60,410 bases of DNA from Psilocybe azurescens (taxonomy: Eukaryota > Basidiomycota > Agaricomycetes > Agaricales > Agrocybaceae). Location: positions 1 through 60,410 of the forward strand of contig JAJIRX010000108.1 of NCBI GenBank assembly GCA_023853785.1, written 5' to 3'. The position numbers were made by a program, and so were the translations under genes. Below, piece by piece: positions 32,061-44,434 of this stretch (the first letter of the stretch is position 1; every line of letters starts with the position of its first letter). The notes under the pieces were generated by a model. That model made no database searches and was not told where the DNA came from. It was given only the letters and a program-made list of their open reading frames with translations.

Positions 32061-34268
32061 ATGTCTCGAATCGTGATCACTGGTGCAACCGGAGGCTCTC
32101 CTAACCGCCTCGAAATCAACGATTTTGTCAAGAACGACAAGTTCTTCTCGCTCTATGTTCAAGCCCTTCGTAAGCCTTCCTGCTTCTGAACCGCGTCGAC
32201 AAGGTATACTGATACATCGTACAAAATGTTGACAGAAATCATGGCGACGGGGTCCCCCAATCCGATTTTCAGTCATTCTTCCAGGTTGCGGGTATACATG
32301 GACTCCCAAATACGGCCTGGGACGGTGCTGTAGGCAGCAAGCCATTCGATCCCAATTCCCAATGGGGTGGTTATTGCACTCATGGCTCCGTTCTCTTCCC
32401 AACCTGGCACAGACCATATGTCATGCTATATGAGGTACACGACCCTGTTCTCGCTTACACACGATCGTTCCTGATACCTACATTGCTTCCCTTTTACAGC
32501 AAATCATGCAAAAGCACGCTGCAGAGGTTGCGGCAAAATATACAGTGGACAAAGCAAGCTGGGTCGAGGCAGCTGCCAACATCCGTCAACCATACTGGGA
32601 CTGGGCTGAAAATGCCGTGCCCCCCTGACGAAGTGATCGCGCTCAAGCAGGTCCAAATCACCGGGCCCAATGGGAGCAAGATCACTGTTGACAACCCTCT
32701 ATACCACTACAAGTTCAATCCCATCGACCGCTCGTTCCCGCGTCCCTATAGTGGCTGGCCGACCACTCTCAGGCAACCTACCAGCTCCCGACCCAACGCT
32801 ACGGACAATGTTACGAGGCTTAAAAAGTAGGGTTTCGTGTTCCAATTACCAGTGACCGGTGTTAATGGTCCAACTATAGCGTACTGCGTGCGGCCCAATC
32901 AGATATCACTACCAGCACGTACAGCATGCTGACGCGCGTGCACACCTGGACTGCCTTCAGCAACCATACTGTCGGAGATGGAGGAAGTACCAGCAACAGT
33001 CTGGAAGCCATTCATGATGGAATCCACGTCGATGTTGGAGGAAGTGGGCAGATGGCTGACCCTGCAGTGGCCGGTAAGTCTCTTGATGTGTTCCTGATGA
33101 TCTTCGAAATGATATTCAATCTTCCATAGCCTTTGACCCTATCTTCTTCTTGCACCACTGTAACGTCGACAGATTATTATCTCTCTGGGCGGCCTTGAAC
33201 CCTGGTGTCTGGATCTCCAAAGGTGACTCCGAAGATGGAAGCTTCACTCTCCCCCCTGAGATACCCGTCGATCAGACTACTGGTACGTGCGACTATTCAT
33301 TAATTTCCGTATGCGTTTATTTAAAGACGTCCTATTTTAGCTTTGACCCCCTTCTGGAACAGTCAAACGACATTCTGGGCATCCACTGCTACTCAAGACA
33401 CCACCCAACTTGGGTATACGTACCCAGAGTTCAACGGTCTTGATTTAGGCAACGCTTCAGCAGTGAAGACCGCGATCGGCAATATAGTTAATCGCCTCTA
33501 TGGAACGTCTGTTTTCGGCTCCTTCGCCGCTGCTGCACCTTCTGCGCTCGGTGCGACAGCAGCATTTGCCATTCCTGCTTCTATCCCCGCTCCTGAACAG
33601 CCACCCGCCGCAGCTGAAAAGGATACAGAACAACATGCCTTATCTGCTCCTACAATCTCTCGTAATGTCGGGGAAGCGGCGACGCATGGTCCGTCCGCAC
33701 ACACCCACCACTATGTCCCTCCCAATCATGGGCTCTATGACTGGACTGCTCGTATCGAATGCAAGAAATACGAGCTCGGCACGAGCTTCTCTATTCTCGT
33801 CTTCCTTGGTACTGTTCCCGAGGATCCCGAACAGTGGCTCGTCGACCCACACTTTGTTGGGGCCCATCATGCCTTTGTCAATAGCAAAGCGGGCGAGTGT
33901 GCCAACTGTCGTAACCAAAGCGACATCGTCATTGAGGGATTCGTTCATCTGAACCGTGCTATTATAAAGCATTCTGGGCTGGACTCTTTGCATCCTGATG
34001 TCGTGGTCCCGTATTTGACTAAAGAGTTGCATTACAGAGTGCAGAAGGTGAGTATTTGTTGTATGTTTATACTTTCGAAATCGCTGACTGATCTCCTGCA
34101 ACTTGTTAATAGGTTGACGGAGAGGTGGCCGAGTTACAATCTCTTGAAGTATTTGTCGTCGGTACCCCGTTGAGCTACCCACCAGGAGCAATGTTCCCTG
34201 TTCCCGGGACGCCTCACCGCTACGGTGGAATCACTTACGGGCGTCCTGGAGGAAGCCGTCGTGCTTGA
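32061..34268 (+). CDS. Tyrosinase (polyphenol oxidase), two one-base frameshifts as sequenced
   Basis: Seven exons: 32061-32169, 32236-32432, about 32501-32826, 32880-33073, 33130-33282, 33341-34047 and 34113-34268. Tyrosinases oxidise phenols to quinones with two copper ions. Copper A ligands are in [14 protein letters not shown], where Cys-Thr-His fits the Cys-His thioether of fungal tyrosinases. Copper B ligands are in [10 protein letters not shown] and [12 protein letters not shown] long C-terminal domain (CANCRNQSD, then ELHYRVQKV) corresponds to the lid that keeps mushroom tyrosinase latent until cleaved. The start [12 protein letters not shown] leads into [19 protein letters not shown]. 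No signal peptide is present, as usual for mushroom enzymes. Two lesions are seen: a G-run at 32249-32252 needs one more G, and a C-run at 32620-32625 needs one fewer C. Otherwise all motifs are preserved, so it may be functional with base errors or a very young pseudogene. Confidence 0.8.
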
Positions 34269-35815
34269 TGGATATGCTTTGGCAAACGAAACTAAAAACG
34301 ATGGACATCTGTAATTGTAACAACTTGTGATCTGTTAAGCTTCTACGTCCTTAGTCGAATATGCCTGTGTTATTATTGTGGCCGGGAAATCCCTGGAAAT
34401 TTAAAAAGTGGCAGAGTCTTCAAAGGGAATCCACGTAATGCCCCAAACTCTGAACGCAGACAAATCACGCGTGGGTGAAATGGCTATGTGCCTCTACCTT
34501 TTGGTCATTTCTCAAAGCCACTAATACAATGGCTTAGCGATTATATCTTTATAAGAAACATGAAAGATTGTCATGGGCACCCCAGTTCTCATAAAACCAA
34601 TGCACCAAAAAGTTGTAACATAGCGGCGTAGTTGTGTAATTATAACAAGGAAACGGATTTCAATGCATGAGCGCTTATTAACGACAGCGCTTGTCCTGTC
34701 ACAATCGGCTTGGATGAAGGTTTAACGTTTAACGTTCATTATTCAAACCTGATATCTATCCCATGTCATTCTTTTGACAATTCATTGTCGTTGTGTCATC
34801 CAATTGACCATTACTATCATAATATGTTCTTTGAACGATTTGACTTACATTGCACAGTTTCAGTTTCAGTTTCCCGTACTTTGTTTTGCTTAAATATCAC
34901 CACGAGATTAGGGCGGAGATTAGTTCCTTCTGCTTCAATTCTCGATAATTATGTCGATCACTTAAATGAGGCGCTACCCCTGAGTCCTCCCACACTCCCC
35001 ATCAAAAATCCCGGCGGCAATGGCGCGATAGTTCCCGGAAAACTTGCGAATAAGCCGGACTCCGGAGTCGCCAATCAGTTGTTCTGTGTTCTAAAGCCGA
35101 TGCGGCGAAACCTTCCATTTTCCTACCTCTGGCCCCCTCTCATCTACCACTCCGACTCCCACAACTTCAACATCTTTCACGCAATTTCCATGTTTGAATC
35201 CTTCTCCTCTGTCTGCGTCCTGCAATATCTGCCTTGAAACAGACGAGTCGAGGCTCCTTAGTCGATCCCGCGTTAACTGGTGTGGGAGTTCATCAAGACC
35301 CTTGATGATTCCCTATTAGTCAGATAGAGAGAACAATAGAGGTCTAGCTTCCTCCCCTTCACTGGCATGGAAACCTGTCAAGACGCGGTGGTGTGACGAA
35401 GGAGATGTGACACTCGTGGGGACCTCTTATTGTGCTCGAACCTCCGTCAAGACCTTCCCCACTCTCAATCCTCGTGTGCTCTCAGCCTCGAGCTGTTCCC
35501 CCATCTGGCTCTCATTGGACTCGACCTGCCCTTACAGCAGCCATTCTATCTAGCCGGGAGCATCCAGACACAGCTTTTACACCTCATCAGTACTTGGTCT
35601 ACAGCAGACTCGCGAAGGCACGGACACGGACAGCACATACGCATTTCCGCACACCCAGCGCTCATTGGCCTCGTGTAGACCGCGTTTTCACTCAGTATCG
35701 GGTTCCCCGTTTTAAGCACGATACTTCCGACCGCTATAAATTTCCGTCGTATTTAAATACTGGGGACCGTATTACCCATCCAGCGAGGAATACCCATGCC
35801 ATCAAGTTCGATCTC
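34269..35815. other. Intergenic, no supported gene
   Basis: Two long plus-strand frames (34710-35237 and 35432-35941) lack domains and have biased composition. They are probably chance. The second overlaps the start of the F-box-like gene in another frame. Confidence 0.35.
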
Positions 35816-37363
35816 ATGAAGTCTGAGGCCTTCCCTCGATTGTTAGACTTCCTCTGGAGGTCTTGGAAGTCTTCATTGATTTTTCCTCAGTCTCGACGCA
35901 ACTTTCGATTTCTCGTGTTTCTAGGCTATTCAACTCTTTGACTTTGCGTGCTCTATACCGCAATATTTCTCTGTATTCTCCTGCCGTAGTTGTGGCGTGC
36001 TGTCAAACCTTAGCCTCCAACCGTAATGCCGCCACTACAGTACGATCATTCGTGATCAGTTATAAGTACGTGTACATCTATTTCGGGCTCCCTTTTCCAG
36101 TGCATCTAATCTTCATGACAGTCATTATTCTCCCGCTTTGCTTGCTTCATATTATTCCATCATCAAAAAGGCACTTCAATCGCTTAACAATCTACATACC
36201 CTGAAATTGTTGGTTAACGATCCATACTTCGTCACACTCCTTAGTCGCTGTAACTTCTCCCGACTTCGACATTTCGAATGCTATCTTACACCTTCCACGC
36301 CATTAATCGAGTTTCTCAACCGCCACTCTAGAATCTACTACTTGCAAGTATCTCCAAACGAGAATACCACAGAGTCTCTACCAGATGACGGTAGCGGTAG
36401 CAACACCCTTCCCGCCCTGGAACTTCCTCGTCTTCAATATTTTTCCGGCAATGTACAGAACGTGTCATTCCTTGGCACGACTAACACCTTGAGGGCGGCC
36501 ATCCTGTCGTGGAATGCCATGGAGACCGATCCAGACATGGCATTTCAGGCTCTTCAGCGCTCATGCTGTGATAGCCTCAACCTGCTGAGCTGCAGGAGAC
36601 GAGGTTGGAATCAGGATTTGATTGAATCGATCTCCATCCGGCTACCTGATCTGGTCTCGTTGCTGATATCAAATGTGTTACTGGTAGACGAGCCTCTTAG
36701 CGAGGTATGTTTAACTGTTTAACGCTCTCTTCTCCAAAGAATCATGCATTGCTTATTGCGTCGTGATTCGCAGGATTATCTTCAAGCTATAAAAGCCTAT
36801 CTACCCCGGTTTACGCAATTGCAGAGGCTACATATCGTCTGCATCGATTATTTTGAGATGGGCGATATATCGTCGCCGATCGACAAGGAGCTTTCAATTG
36901 TCACCACATGGGGCGCCGCGTGCCCTTCCCTCGCAGAAATATCCCTTCCTCGTGAGGCCTTTTCACTTGCTTCTGTCATCGCTCGAAGCTCAGTTCTTTT
37001 CCTATTTCAGACTCCAAAGGGCTTTGCTGGTACAAAATTGCAGACAACGTATGGATTCCAGATCCCAAGCACACTTTAGGTGGTCAATGGCTATATGATA
37101 CAGTTGTACTGAAACGGCACCCTGGTTGGAAAACCATCGTCGATGGCTTGAATGACAGTCCTCCGTCCAGCTCAGCAGGTATAGTCAACGGTAGTGCGTA
37201 TACAAATACCATTGCCGTGGTGAGACGCCACTTGGGCGGGCTGCTCAAGAAAGAAGGGACAGAGCAAAAGAGTACCACTTATATATCGAGCACTGATCCG
37301 GGGGCCTTATCGGGAGATTTGAGCTCAGATACCTCGGATCACGAAGAAAGCAGAGAACGATGA
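35816..37363 (+). CDS. F-box-like / leucine-rich-repeat-type hypothetical protein
   Basis: An F-box-like opening (LPLEVLEVFIDF, then TQLSISRVSRLFNSL) is followed by an LRR-like region (NLHTLKLLVNDP, FSRLRHFECYL and LPRLQYFSGNV). A conserved-looking end (CPSLAEISLP, GLCWYKIADNVWIPD, then RHLGGLLKKEG) closes the protein. Exons: up to 36065, 36122-36704, 36774-36951 and 37011-37363 (TGA). Introns have GTACGT, GTATGT and GTGAGG donors. Such proteins are abundant in agarics and usually supply the substrate side of SCF ubiquitin ligases, though many are orphans. The start is uncertain: ATG 35816 gives MKSEAFPRLLDF in one frame and the F-box follows one base out of frame near 35850. So either the start is elsewhere through an intron or one base is wrong. 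Confidence 0.6.
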
Positions 37364-38457
37364 AAGAGTTCTACTCTATACGCCGTTTTGGTTTTTTCTT
37401 TTTTCCTTTGGAACGTTTGAACAGCGGTTCTGTAGCCGTTTCATGGACCATTCACTGTCCAATGCTGTCTGTACCTCTAGCGTTCTGCCTTCGTTGCTGT
37501 CTTTCAATTTGCTTTCTTCCTGTGCCACAACGACTAGTTGCGACTACCTCGTTCCTGTTATTTTTATTCTCTCTGGTTTAATTCATGGGCTGGGTCAGCC
37601 TTCGACATTTGTTCTCCTCGTATACATTACACATAGATAAATATATAGTACATTGGCGTTCTGTTCTCATTTTGCATTGAACTATTTGATACACTGTTCT
37701 GACTCTATGTTGGGCGTCGATGCACGATGGACACTATCGACACATGTAATTGTCTTGACCCTGGGGTAGGTTAAGAGCTGAGTACATACTACATACGAAT
37801 AAGTTCTACGAGTGTAGAGATCTAGAGGCGCCGGTATTCAAGAGTTCTACATTTGCAACGAGGCACTTCTCGAACGATCGACCTTCGGCATTCGTTTGAC
37901 ATTCGTAACATTTATCACACAAGATGAGCAAGAAAATGATAGGCCAAAGGCGTAAAAAGTTTCAGTTACCGAGTCCGGGACCATTTCCGAATTCTTGCTC
38001 CCAAGTCTTATCAATTGGCCGTTGGTCTGATCAGGATGTGCCTAGGACGCCATGCATCAACCATGCGTCACAGTAATGTTAGCCGCGGAAAGGCAACTGC
38101 AATAACCGGTGACTCGGTGACTCCGCTGTCCAATATCAGTCGAGATCGACGTCTTCATGATGCAGGAACATTATGCCCAGTCAAAAATTGTGCGATCGGA
38201 CATCCGACACTGTCGTGGATTCCACTCAGCCTCGCTGTTAACGAAGTCGGCGTTGATCATGTTTGTAGTAATATGGCCGCATAAGTTGCACGGTCTTTCA
38301 ATCTTGACTATGGGCCGCTGACGCCGAACCTTAACATATATGTTTTAATAAGGTTAGAGCACACAGTATATAATGATAATGGGGCTATATTATGGCAAAG
38401 CGTCCCCAACAAATCATTTGGTTCCCAGTGTAGATTCGAGAGAGCAAGAGACTAAAA
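37364..38457. other. Intergenic, no supported gene
   Basis: Contains the 3' flank of the F-box-like gene and the SDR promoter (ACACAGTATATAATG near 38362). A frame at 38015-38284 has no recognisable feature. Confidence 0.4.
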
Positions 38458-39549
38458 ATGCACCACTCGTCGTCTAAAGTTTGGCTAGTCACAGGTATGG
38501 CAGATTTGTGTTCTATTCCACAGAAGGCTGATCATGTTAATACTAGGGACCTCTTCGGGATTCGGAAAACATTTCGTACTTTCTGCGCTTGCTCGCGGCG
38601 ATCGTGTTATTGCAGCTGCGAGATCTTTGAAGAAACTGGAGGCCATCACCTCGACATTAGATATCAAAGACATGGAGCGACTTCGTCCTCTACAACTGGA
38701 TCTAACGGATGGAAAAGAAGAAATTGAGAGAAAGATAGGGAACGCATTTACTTTTGGAATCGCATAGATGTCCTTGTTAATAACGCAGGAAATTTCACTG
38801 GGGGCATGATGGAAGAGGGAGGGTGAGCATTCTTTCTAACTTATGAGTGCATGGAATTGACGAAAAATCTCAGGAGTAAGCTACTGCGACAGCAGTTTGA
38901 TACCAATGTCTTTGGTACTCTCGACGTAACAACAGCTACACTTCCGTATCTCCGACAAAGTAAAGATGCCTGCGTTATTACAATTGGGAGTCGATCTGCA
39001 TGGAAAGCTGAGCTCCCTGTATGATACTCTCAAGACTTGAAGAAAGTAAAGTAGATGCTGACTCTGTTAATTCTCAGGGACTTGGCTTCTATGCGGCATC
39101 AAAAGCAGCCATTCGCGGTGGGTAACTTGTTTATTAACACAAGCCTCTACTCACAATATTTAATTACAGCCATAACGGAGTCCTTTATGTCAGAGCTAGC
39201 CCAATTTAACATAAGGGTTCTGCTCGTAGAACCAGGCTCATTTAAGACAGAAGGTATTCAAAATCAACTGTTCTCCAATGAGAACCTAATACCAATATAC
39301 GATGGTCTGAGGCAAGCGACCAAGGCCAGGCTTCAGTCGGTCGGTCCTGGAGGCTTGGAGTCGGGCGATCCGCATAAAGCTGTAGAGGCAATTATCGACG
39401 TTGTAACAGATGAAGGAGCCGCTCAAGGGCGAGAATGGCCTGGATACCTTATTTTAGGCAACGACGCAGACCGCGATGTGCGTCAGAAATGCGAGAAGGT
39501 TCTCAGCACACTGGACTCATGGACCGACGTAGCGAAGGCCGTATACTAG
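38458..39549 (+). CDS. Short-chain dehydrogenase/reductase (classical SDR), one-base frameshift as sequenced
   Basis: Exons 38458-38494, 38547-38822, 38874-39018, 39078-39117 and 39170-39549 join into a protein of about 290 residues. Motifs in order are VTG-TSSGFG (NAD(P) binding, split by intron 1), LQLDLTD, VLVNNAG, the catalytic Ser region ITIGSRS, the catalytic YAASKAA and the VEPGSFKTEG loop. The end is WPGYLILGNDADRDVRQKCE, stopping at TAG 39547-39549. These enzymes oxidise or reduce hydroxyl and keto groups. The substrate is unknown. Lesion: the T-run 38752-38755 has four T where five are needed to continue into WNRIDVLVNNAG. Everything after it reads correctly in the shifted frame, so it is either a base error or a new null allele. 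A relic of the same subfamily is at 5753-6235. Confidence 0.75.
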
Positions 39550-40005
39550 ATCACTTTAACGCTTTTACCTTTCTTCTTCAACTACAAAATATCAAATTAC
39601 TTACCTCATTCTATAGAGTACTAAATATTATCCTCAGTTCTTGCTCGTTTTCCCATCTGCCCGTCCCTCTTTATAGTTGCTCATACTTTATTAAAGATAG
39701 ATTAAGTACTTCAAGATTACTTCAACTCTGTCATATAGTCATAGTAGCTAAAAGTCAGAAAAAGATATAGTACCCACCCAGCAACTCTGAAAAACAAAAA
39801 AAGTCCCTGCCTTGAGGTGAGCGAGCTCAAGCCTAGCACACCTCAGTGTTGGGTGAGTCGAGTTGAAATAGGGGCCGTGTGACACACCCTTACCAAAGCT
39901 GAAGCTGATTTGTCATCAATGGTAACCCTTGGGTTACTGTGACGGGAGACTTTTCAGACGCGTTCCCTGGTCCATCGTCTGACTGTCTCGTCTCGACCGT
40001 CGACA
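39550..40005. other. Intergenic, no gene
   Basis: No coding frame. The 50 bases before 40006 are pyrimidine-rich (GTCTGACTGTCTCGTCTCG), as expected for a fungal leader. Confidence 0.4.
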
Positions 40006-40332
40006 ATGCACATCGCTATCCCTTTCATAAATGACTACTCAGCAAAGGTCCAGATAGGTATAATAACGACATTAATACTCATAAGCTATCTTTATCGACG
40101 GGCAAGAATCGCACTCGCAGGCTTAATATCAACTTACGTGGCTTTCAAAATTATCGTACCTCTCGTGGGATGGATAATCTATCTCTTCAAGGGATTCTCC
40201 ATGATTGCATTCTACATATACTTCTTCAAGATTGGAATGGGATACGTTCTGACAGCTGTTGATTTCATCTTCAACGATGGACTGGACACTTTGATAAAAG
40301 CCCTGGAAACTGCAAGGCCAGAGGTCCAGTAA
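40006..40332 (+). CDS. 108-aa hydrophobic membrane protein, unrecognised
   Basis: An intronless frame codes MHIAIPFINDYSAKVQIG followed by three likely membrane segments (about residues 17-34, 38-60 and 63-90: IGIITTLILISYLY, ALAGLISTYVAFKIIVPLVG and FSMIAFYIYFFKIGMGYVL). It ends in a short acidic tail (KALETARPEVQ). A basic YRRAR follows the first segment, predicting a cytosolic loop there. It has no Cys and no known motif. It lies alone between the SDR and a long empty stretch. Codon use and a clean start context support a real gene. Function unknown. Confidence 0.5.
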   Translation: MHIAIPFINDYSAKVQIGIITTLILISYLYRRARIALAGLISTYVAFKIIVPLVGWIIYLFKGFSMIAFYIYFFKIGMGYVLTAVDFIFNDGLDTLIKALETARPEVQ

Positions 40333-42229
40333 TGTTGTTCTTGGTGCGCGTTGCCCGTCTATTTTCGATGTTCTTCTCTAATGAACCTCGTAGCGGAAGT
40401 ATCGTGGCCAATGCCTTATTTCTAGATGTACTGGAACGCACCCTGCAGTTGAAACGCCATTGCCAACTTGCGTTCTCCCATTTTCACTACGACGACAGGG
40501 ATGGTTCAATTCCGTATCATTCTCGTCGTGGGGTCTCTTCCATTTCCAGCACCATCTAATCTAGAGAGAGGGGGCAATCCTTTTGTAGACTAAAGTCTTT
40601 GATTGCTCTATATGGAACCTTAGAGCGCTACACAATGTATGTATTTAGTTCTATCTCGTTACGTGTCTCATCTACTTGTAACTGATTTTATGCGCAAGCC
40701 ATAAAAGACTAGGACGATCTTTTTATTTCTTGCTGTCGTCTTTCGAATTCGCCGTGGGTCGCTGAACCATAGATAACTCTTTCCCCATCCGCAAGCGCGG
40801 CCACAAACCTGACGCCAGCTCCTTTCTGAACAAAAACTTCGATTTATCCAGAAATATTTTTATAGCCTTCCCTGAATTATTCCAATGGTCTGCATCTTGA
40901 TCTTCATCCTGGTTGAATGTACTCCATGCGACGGCGTGTTAGCATCAAGACTTTATTTTCACATCTCTGGCATCCCGTTAGAGCGCGTTTGATAACACTC
41001 CTATCCCAGCGGTGTATAAGACTAGCAGATCACAGCTATTTGGAGGTTGTCTAACGTAGCCTAGTCACCAATTCGGCGCGAGAGTCCGAGGTAAACTGGC
41101 AACTACGCTCGGAAGCTACGGACGTCATTAGCGAAACCTGTACCTCTAGCCGCGGCATACTGCAACCGCGCAAGTTAATTAAGGTATTTATAGCATGACT
41201 ACATGTATGACAGCGGATCTGACTGTTCTATAGGTCATGGTTCCTGGCAAATTTTCGCTCTGAAGACAGTTCGATGGGCCATTGACAATATGGGTACCCC
41301 AAGCAGTTGTGTTTCGTCACTTTGGGCCATCAACTGTTGGGTATGCCCACTATCCGCTTCAAATATCTTCCAGAGCATATGAGGTTGTTCCGAACTAGCC
41401 TCAAAAATTCTATCCAGATATCCCAGGACATCCTCCGGTCACCATTGAAGTATTTTCATGACAGTACTCGATGATAAGTAGGTCTTTCAGCTTCCATTAC
41501 TAATTCGATTGTTCAGAACTTAGATCGTATTCTCATTCAAACTAACACACTAAAGATGGATGGCGACCCACTTCGTGGTGCTGTCGAGTGGTGTCTGCGA
41601 CCGCATGTTGCCTCGGATTCCGACTGTTTTCTCTGGCATTTAACATTCGCCAATAGCAGCTCCCTTCTTGCTTGCTGCTGACGGCCTTGAGACGAAAAAA
41701 CTGGGAGATAAATGATAGAATTTTTTATGAGTACCGATCTATCGCTCGGCGTGTCAACTCTTCACCTCGTGTCCATTGTCTGTTAAGTATTCAATCAATC
41801 TGTGGCATATAGGATGATTTCCGACAGACATCACGAGATGTGACGAAGGCTTCCAAAAATGGAAGGTGCTCGCAAAAACACAGTCAATGTGAATTTATGA
41901 AATATTGGGCTTGAAAATTAAAAATCTGCTTCTCACAAATGATAGTAACAGATGCTTTAAATAATATCTGAAATTTCTGTAGTGATATGTGCAGAACCGA
42001 GTGAGTTATTTTCCAAAGAAGGTCAATCAATGTTTGATCAATGATCACAACAGATTGATTCGACAATGCTTCCTTCCACTCTCACTCTGCCCCTCAAAAT
42101 CTCTCATGATTGACTACGGGTAACTTTTCGACGTTTGGCTGGGTCATGTAGGCAAATGAGAGTAATACACGAAAGAATAAACAGATATAGAGATGCGATG
42201 TGTGTATCAGGTGTGTGCACTAGTATTAG
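40333..42229. other. Long intergenic region, no supported gene
   Basis: A pyrimidine/purine-mixed stretch without domains. Frames at 40332-40559 and 41884-42066 are short and featureless. No match to the arms was seen before about 42230. Confidence 0.35.
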
Positions 42230-44434
42230 TATCAGGAATACCTGGTATCATTTATGGAAACAATAGTTGGTGTGTTATCTTCACAAGAATCTTAGTAAAC
42301 TCCTTTCTGAAAGCATTTATTTTCTGTGAGCAGAGCACACTGGTAAACATGTGCGCTGGAAGCGCTGGTGTACAATATCACCCAACATATTCGAAGATGA
42401 ATGGGTGACGGAGTACACTAAGCCCAGGTTTACTGTTCGTGTTGGTACTTACGGCGCTCACCTTTCGAAGAGTGCGGTGCTGACATCGCGGTCTGCATAG
42501 CTTCGATTTGACCTCTCAAGCTACTGAGGTATCATCGCATCGACTTCCACATAATATCATTTCGAACTGGAGTCCATTACATCAATCTTGATCCCATTTT
42601 GTAAAACGTGAGGGTGAGTTTTTCTTTCCTTCTAACGAACACATCCTTTTCATTTATCACCCTTGCACACGTTCGCCCATTCTTTCACCACATGGGGAAG
42701 GAATTTCAGTGCACTAAAGAAAATTTCTGTCGGGCTTATGATTAGTGTCACTGACATGATTATCTTCAGCGTCTCTCATACCGGACTAACCCACGTGGCT
42801 ATTATGTTGTATAATCTATGGGATCTGGATAATTGGATCCAAACCAGAACGTTGGTGCATTTTATGAGCTTATTTGACTAGTGCTAAATCTTTCCAATAG
42901 TTGTGTTCTAATCGCTTGGACAAAATTCTCGCGCACATCACGGGTCTGCAGTATGCCTTCAAGCAGGCGCCCGAGGTGCAGACAGGCGCTTACTGGATAG
43001 ACCAGTCTTCATTTCCACGCGTGCCTACCTTTCCGCCGACCATTTCCGTGCTTATCTTATCAATCAAGAGTTAAAAATGCGCATGTCTTAGCTACTCATT
43101 GGCCGACCTCTACTTTTATTGGATTAGGCGGTAATGATAGTACTCGATTTCTGCCGAGACGTAGCGGATATTCTGGTCGTATAGGTAAATGTATCTTCGG
43201 GCCGTATTGATACTGAACATGCAAAATAGATACGTAAGGGCATCATATCGAGCCTGTTTTTGGTACAGAATGTATATTTTGGTTCTTATTGTATTCGAAC
43301 TCGTTAATCTAATAGAAATAACATACTAGAACACTTGTACATTACGCTAGATTCTCTCTGTACTGCATTTACTCATCTGCACACCGGGGAAACAGTAGTG
43401 CGGCAAGATAAGAGGCAAGATTCTCAACCACAAGTACAAATGCCACGAGAACAACTGATCTACAGGTGCACCGATATCCTCGTTATCGTTGATGGAGTGA
43501 TTCACCAAGGTTTGATGTACTAAATTTATCCAGTCCATCCGGGATATGAACATCGGCGCTCACAGGAGCTGGAGGATGCCGTCGGAGTGCTATCACGACC
43601 ATGACCACACGCCCTATTCTCGTTTACTTTATACGCTTTAGAGAATAACGTAGATAACATGCTTTTGAGCTTAATCTCAAAAAGCTGTACAAAGACTATA
43701 TATGACTGGGCCACAAAATGTATCATCCCAAATACTCCCAGTTGTTAACTGTCAACAGAGTATGATACGAGTAGATAGTTTCAACATATTCTCCGAATAG
43801 ACGCCTTGGCCATCCAGCCAAGTTTCTCATTCCACGGACTCGGGTTGAGAATTCCAAACGAGGTTTTTGAGCACCCCTAGTTATTTCGATGCTAGAGAGT
43901 ACAACCGACCTCATTGCAATCACAAACGTAAGAATCTGTCTTGTGGCATCGCCTAGCACATCTGATCTGGTGTCGTTATATAGGATATGCATTCTTATGG
44001 CCTAGAATATTCTCGTGGCCTTGACGGCCACAATGTAATTACGGCCATCATGAAGGAATACGAAGTTGACCTACAAGCAGCACTTTACTGGCTCTCCGGC
44101 TATGCTACCAAAACTATTAGCAAATTCCTTACAGACAAACGAAAACTTCCGTCTTGGGGCTTTGAGGTTGATGTTGCAGTTCACGAATTCTTCGAGAGAG
44201 TAGGACGTTGCGTTCGTGGCTACGACGCGTGGAGCTACGAAACTAATCGATATTATGGAAAGAATGGTCTGAAAATACAGGAGACTAGGAGGATCACGCT
44301 TCAGCCTCGCGACGGAGCATATATCACGAAGGAAAGGCTTCAAAGTAGCTTAGCATAGACAAAATGAACGGTTGGTAAAATGATTGATATACAACTTCGT
44401 CGCACTCGTAGAGTAGTGTAGGGCGGTGTTTCTT
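42230..44434 (+). repeat. Right-arm copy R1 (blocks Q and P plus truncated TS5)
   Basis: 42230-42880 matches block Q of the other two copies and 42890-43820 matches the sequence upstream of TS2/TS3. At about 43820 the sequence jumps from the equivalent of left-arm base 18165 straight into terpene synthase exon 4 (left-arm base about 16800), a deletion of roughly 1.4 kb. It ends near 44434 at GGCGGTGTTTCTT. R1 is a direct repeat of R2 (46385-50140) and inverted relative to the left arm. Confidence 0.8.
43822..44358 (+). pseudogene. TS5: 3' fragment of a sesquiterpene synthase
   Basis: Only the second half of exon 4 and all of exon 5 remain. The fragment begins at AAGTTTCTCATTCC, right after the R1 deletion junction. 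Exon 4 carries the four-C run (43874-43877) followed by an in-frame TAG, the same deletion as in TS2. The intron (GTAAGAATC...TATAG) is intact, and exon 5 (DMHSYGLEYSRGLDGHNVI to ERLQSSLA, stop 44356-44358) is fully open. Residue choices (for example GAYITKERL) are closer to TS2 than to TS3. It lacks the FDEYTD motif, promoter and start, so it is dead. Confidence 0.8.

Noticed and set aside
34710..35237. 175-aa ORF between tyrosinase and the F-box-like gene
   Set aside because: No domain, no signal peptide and no intron structure. Composition is unlike that of its neighbours.
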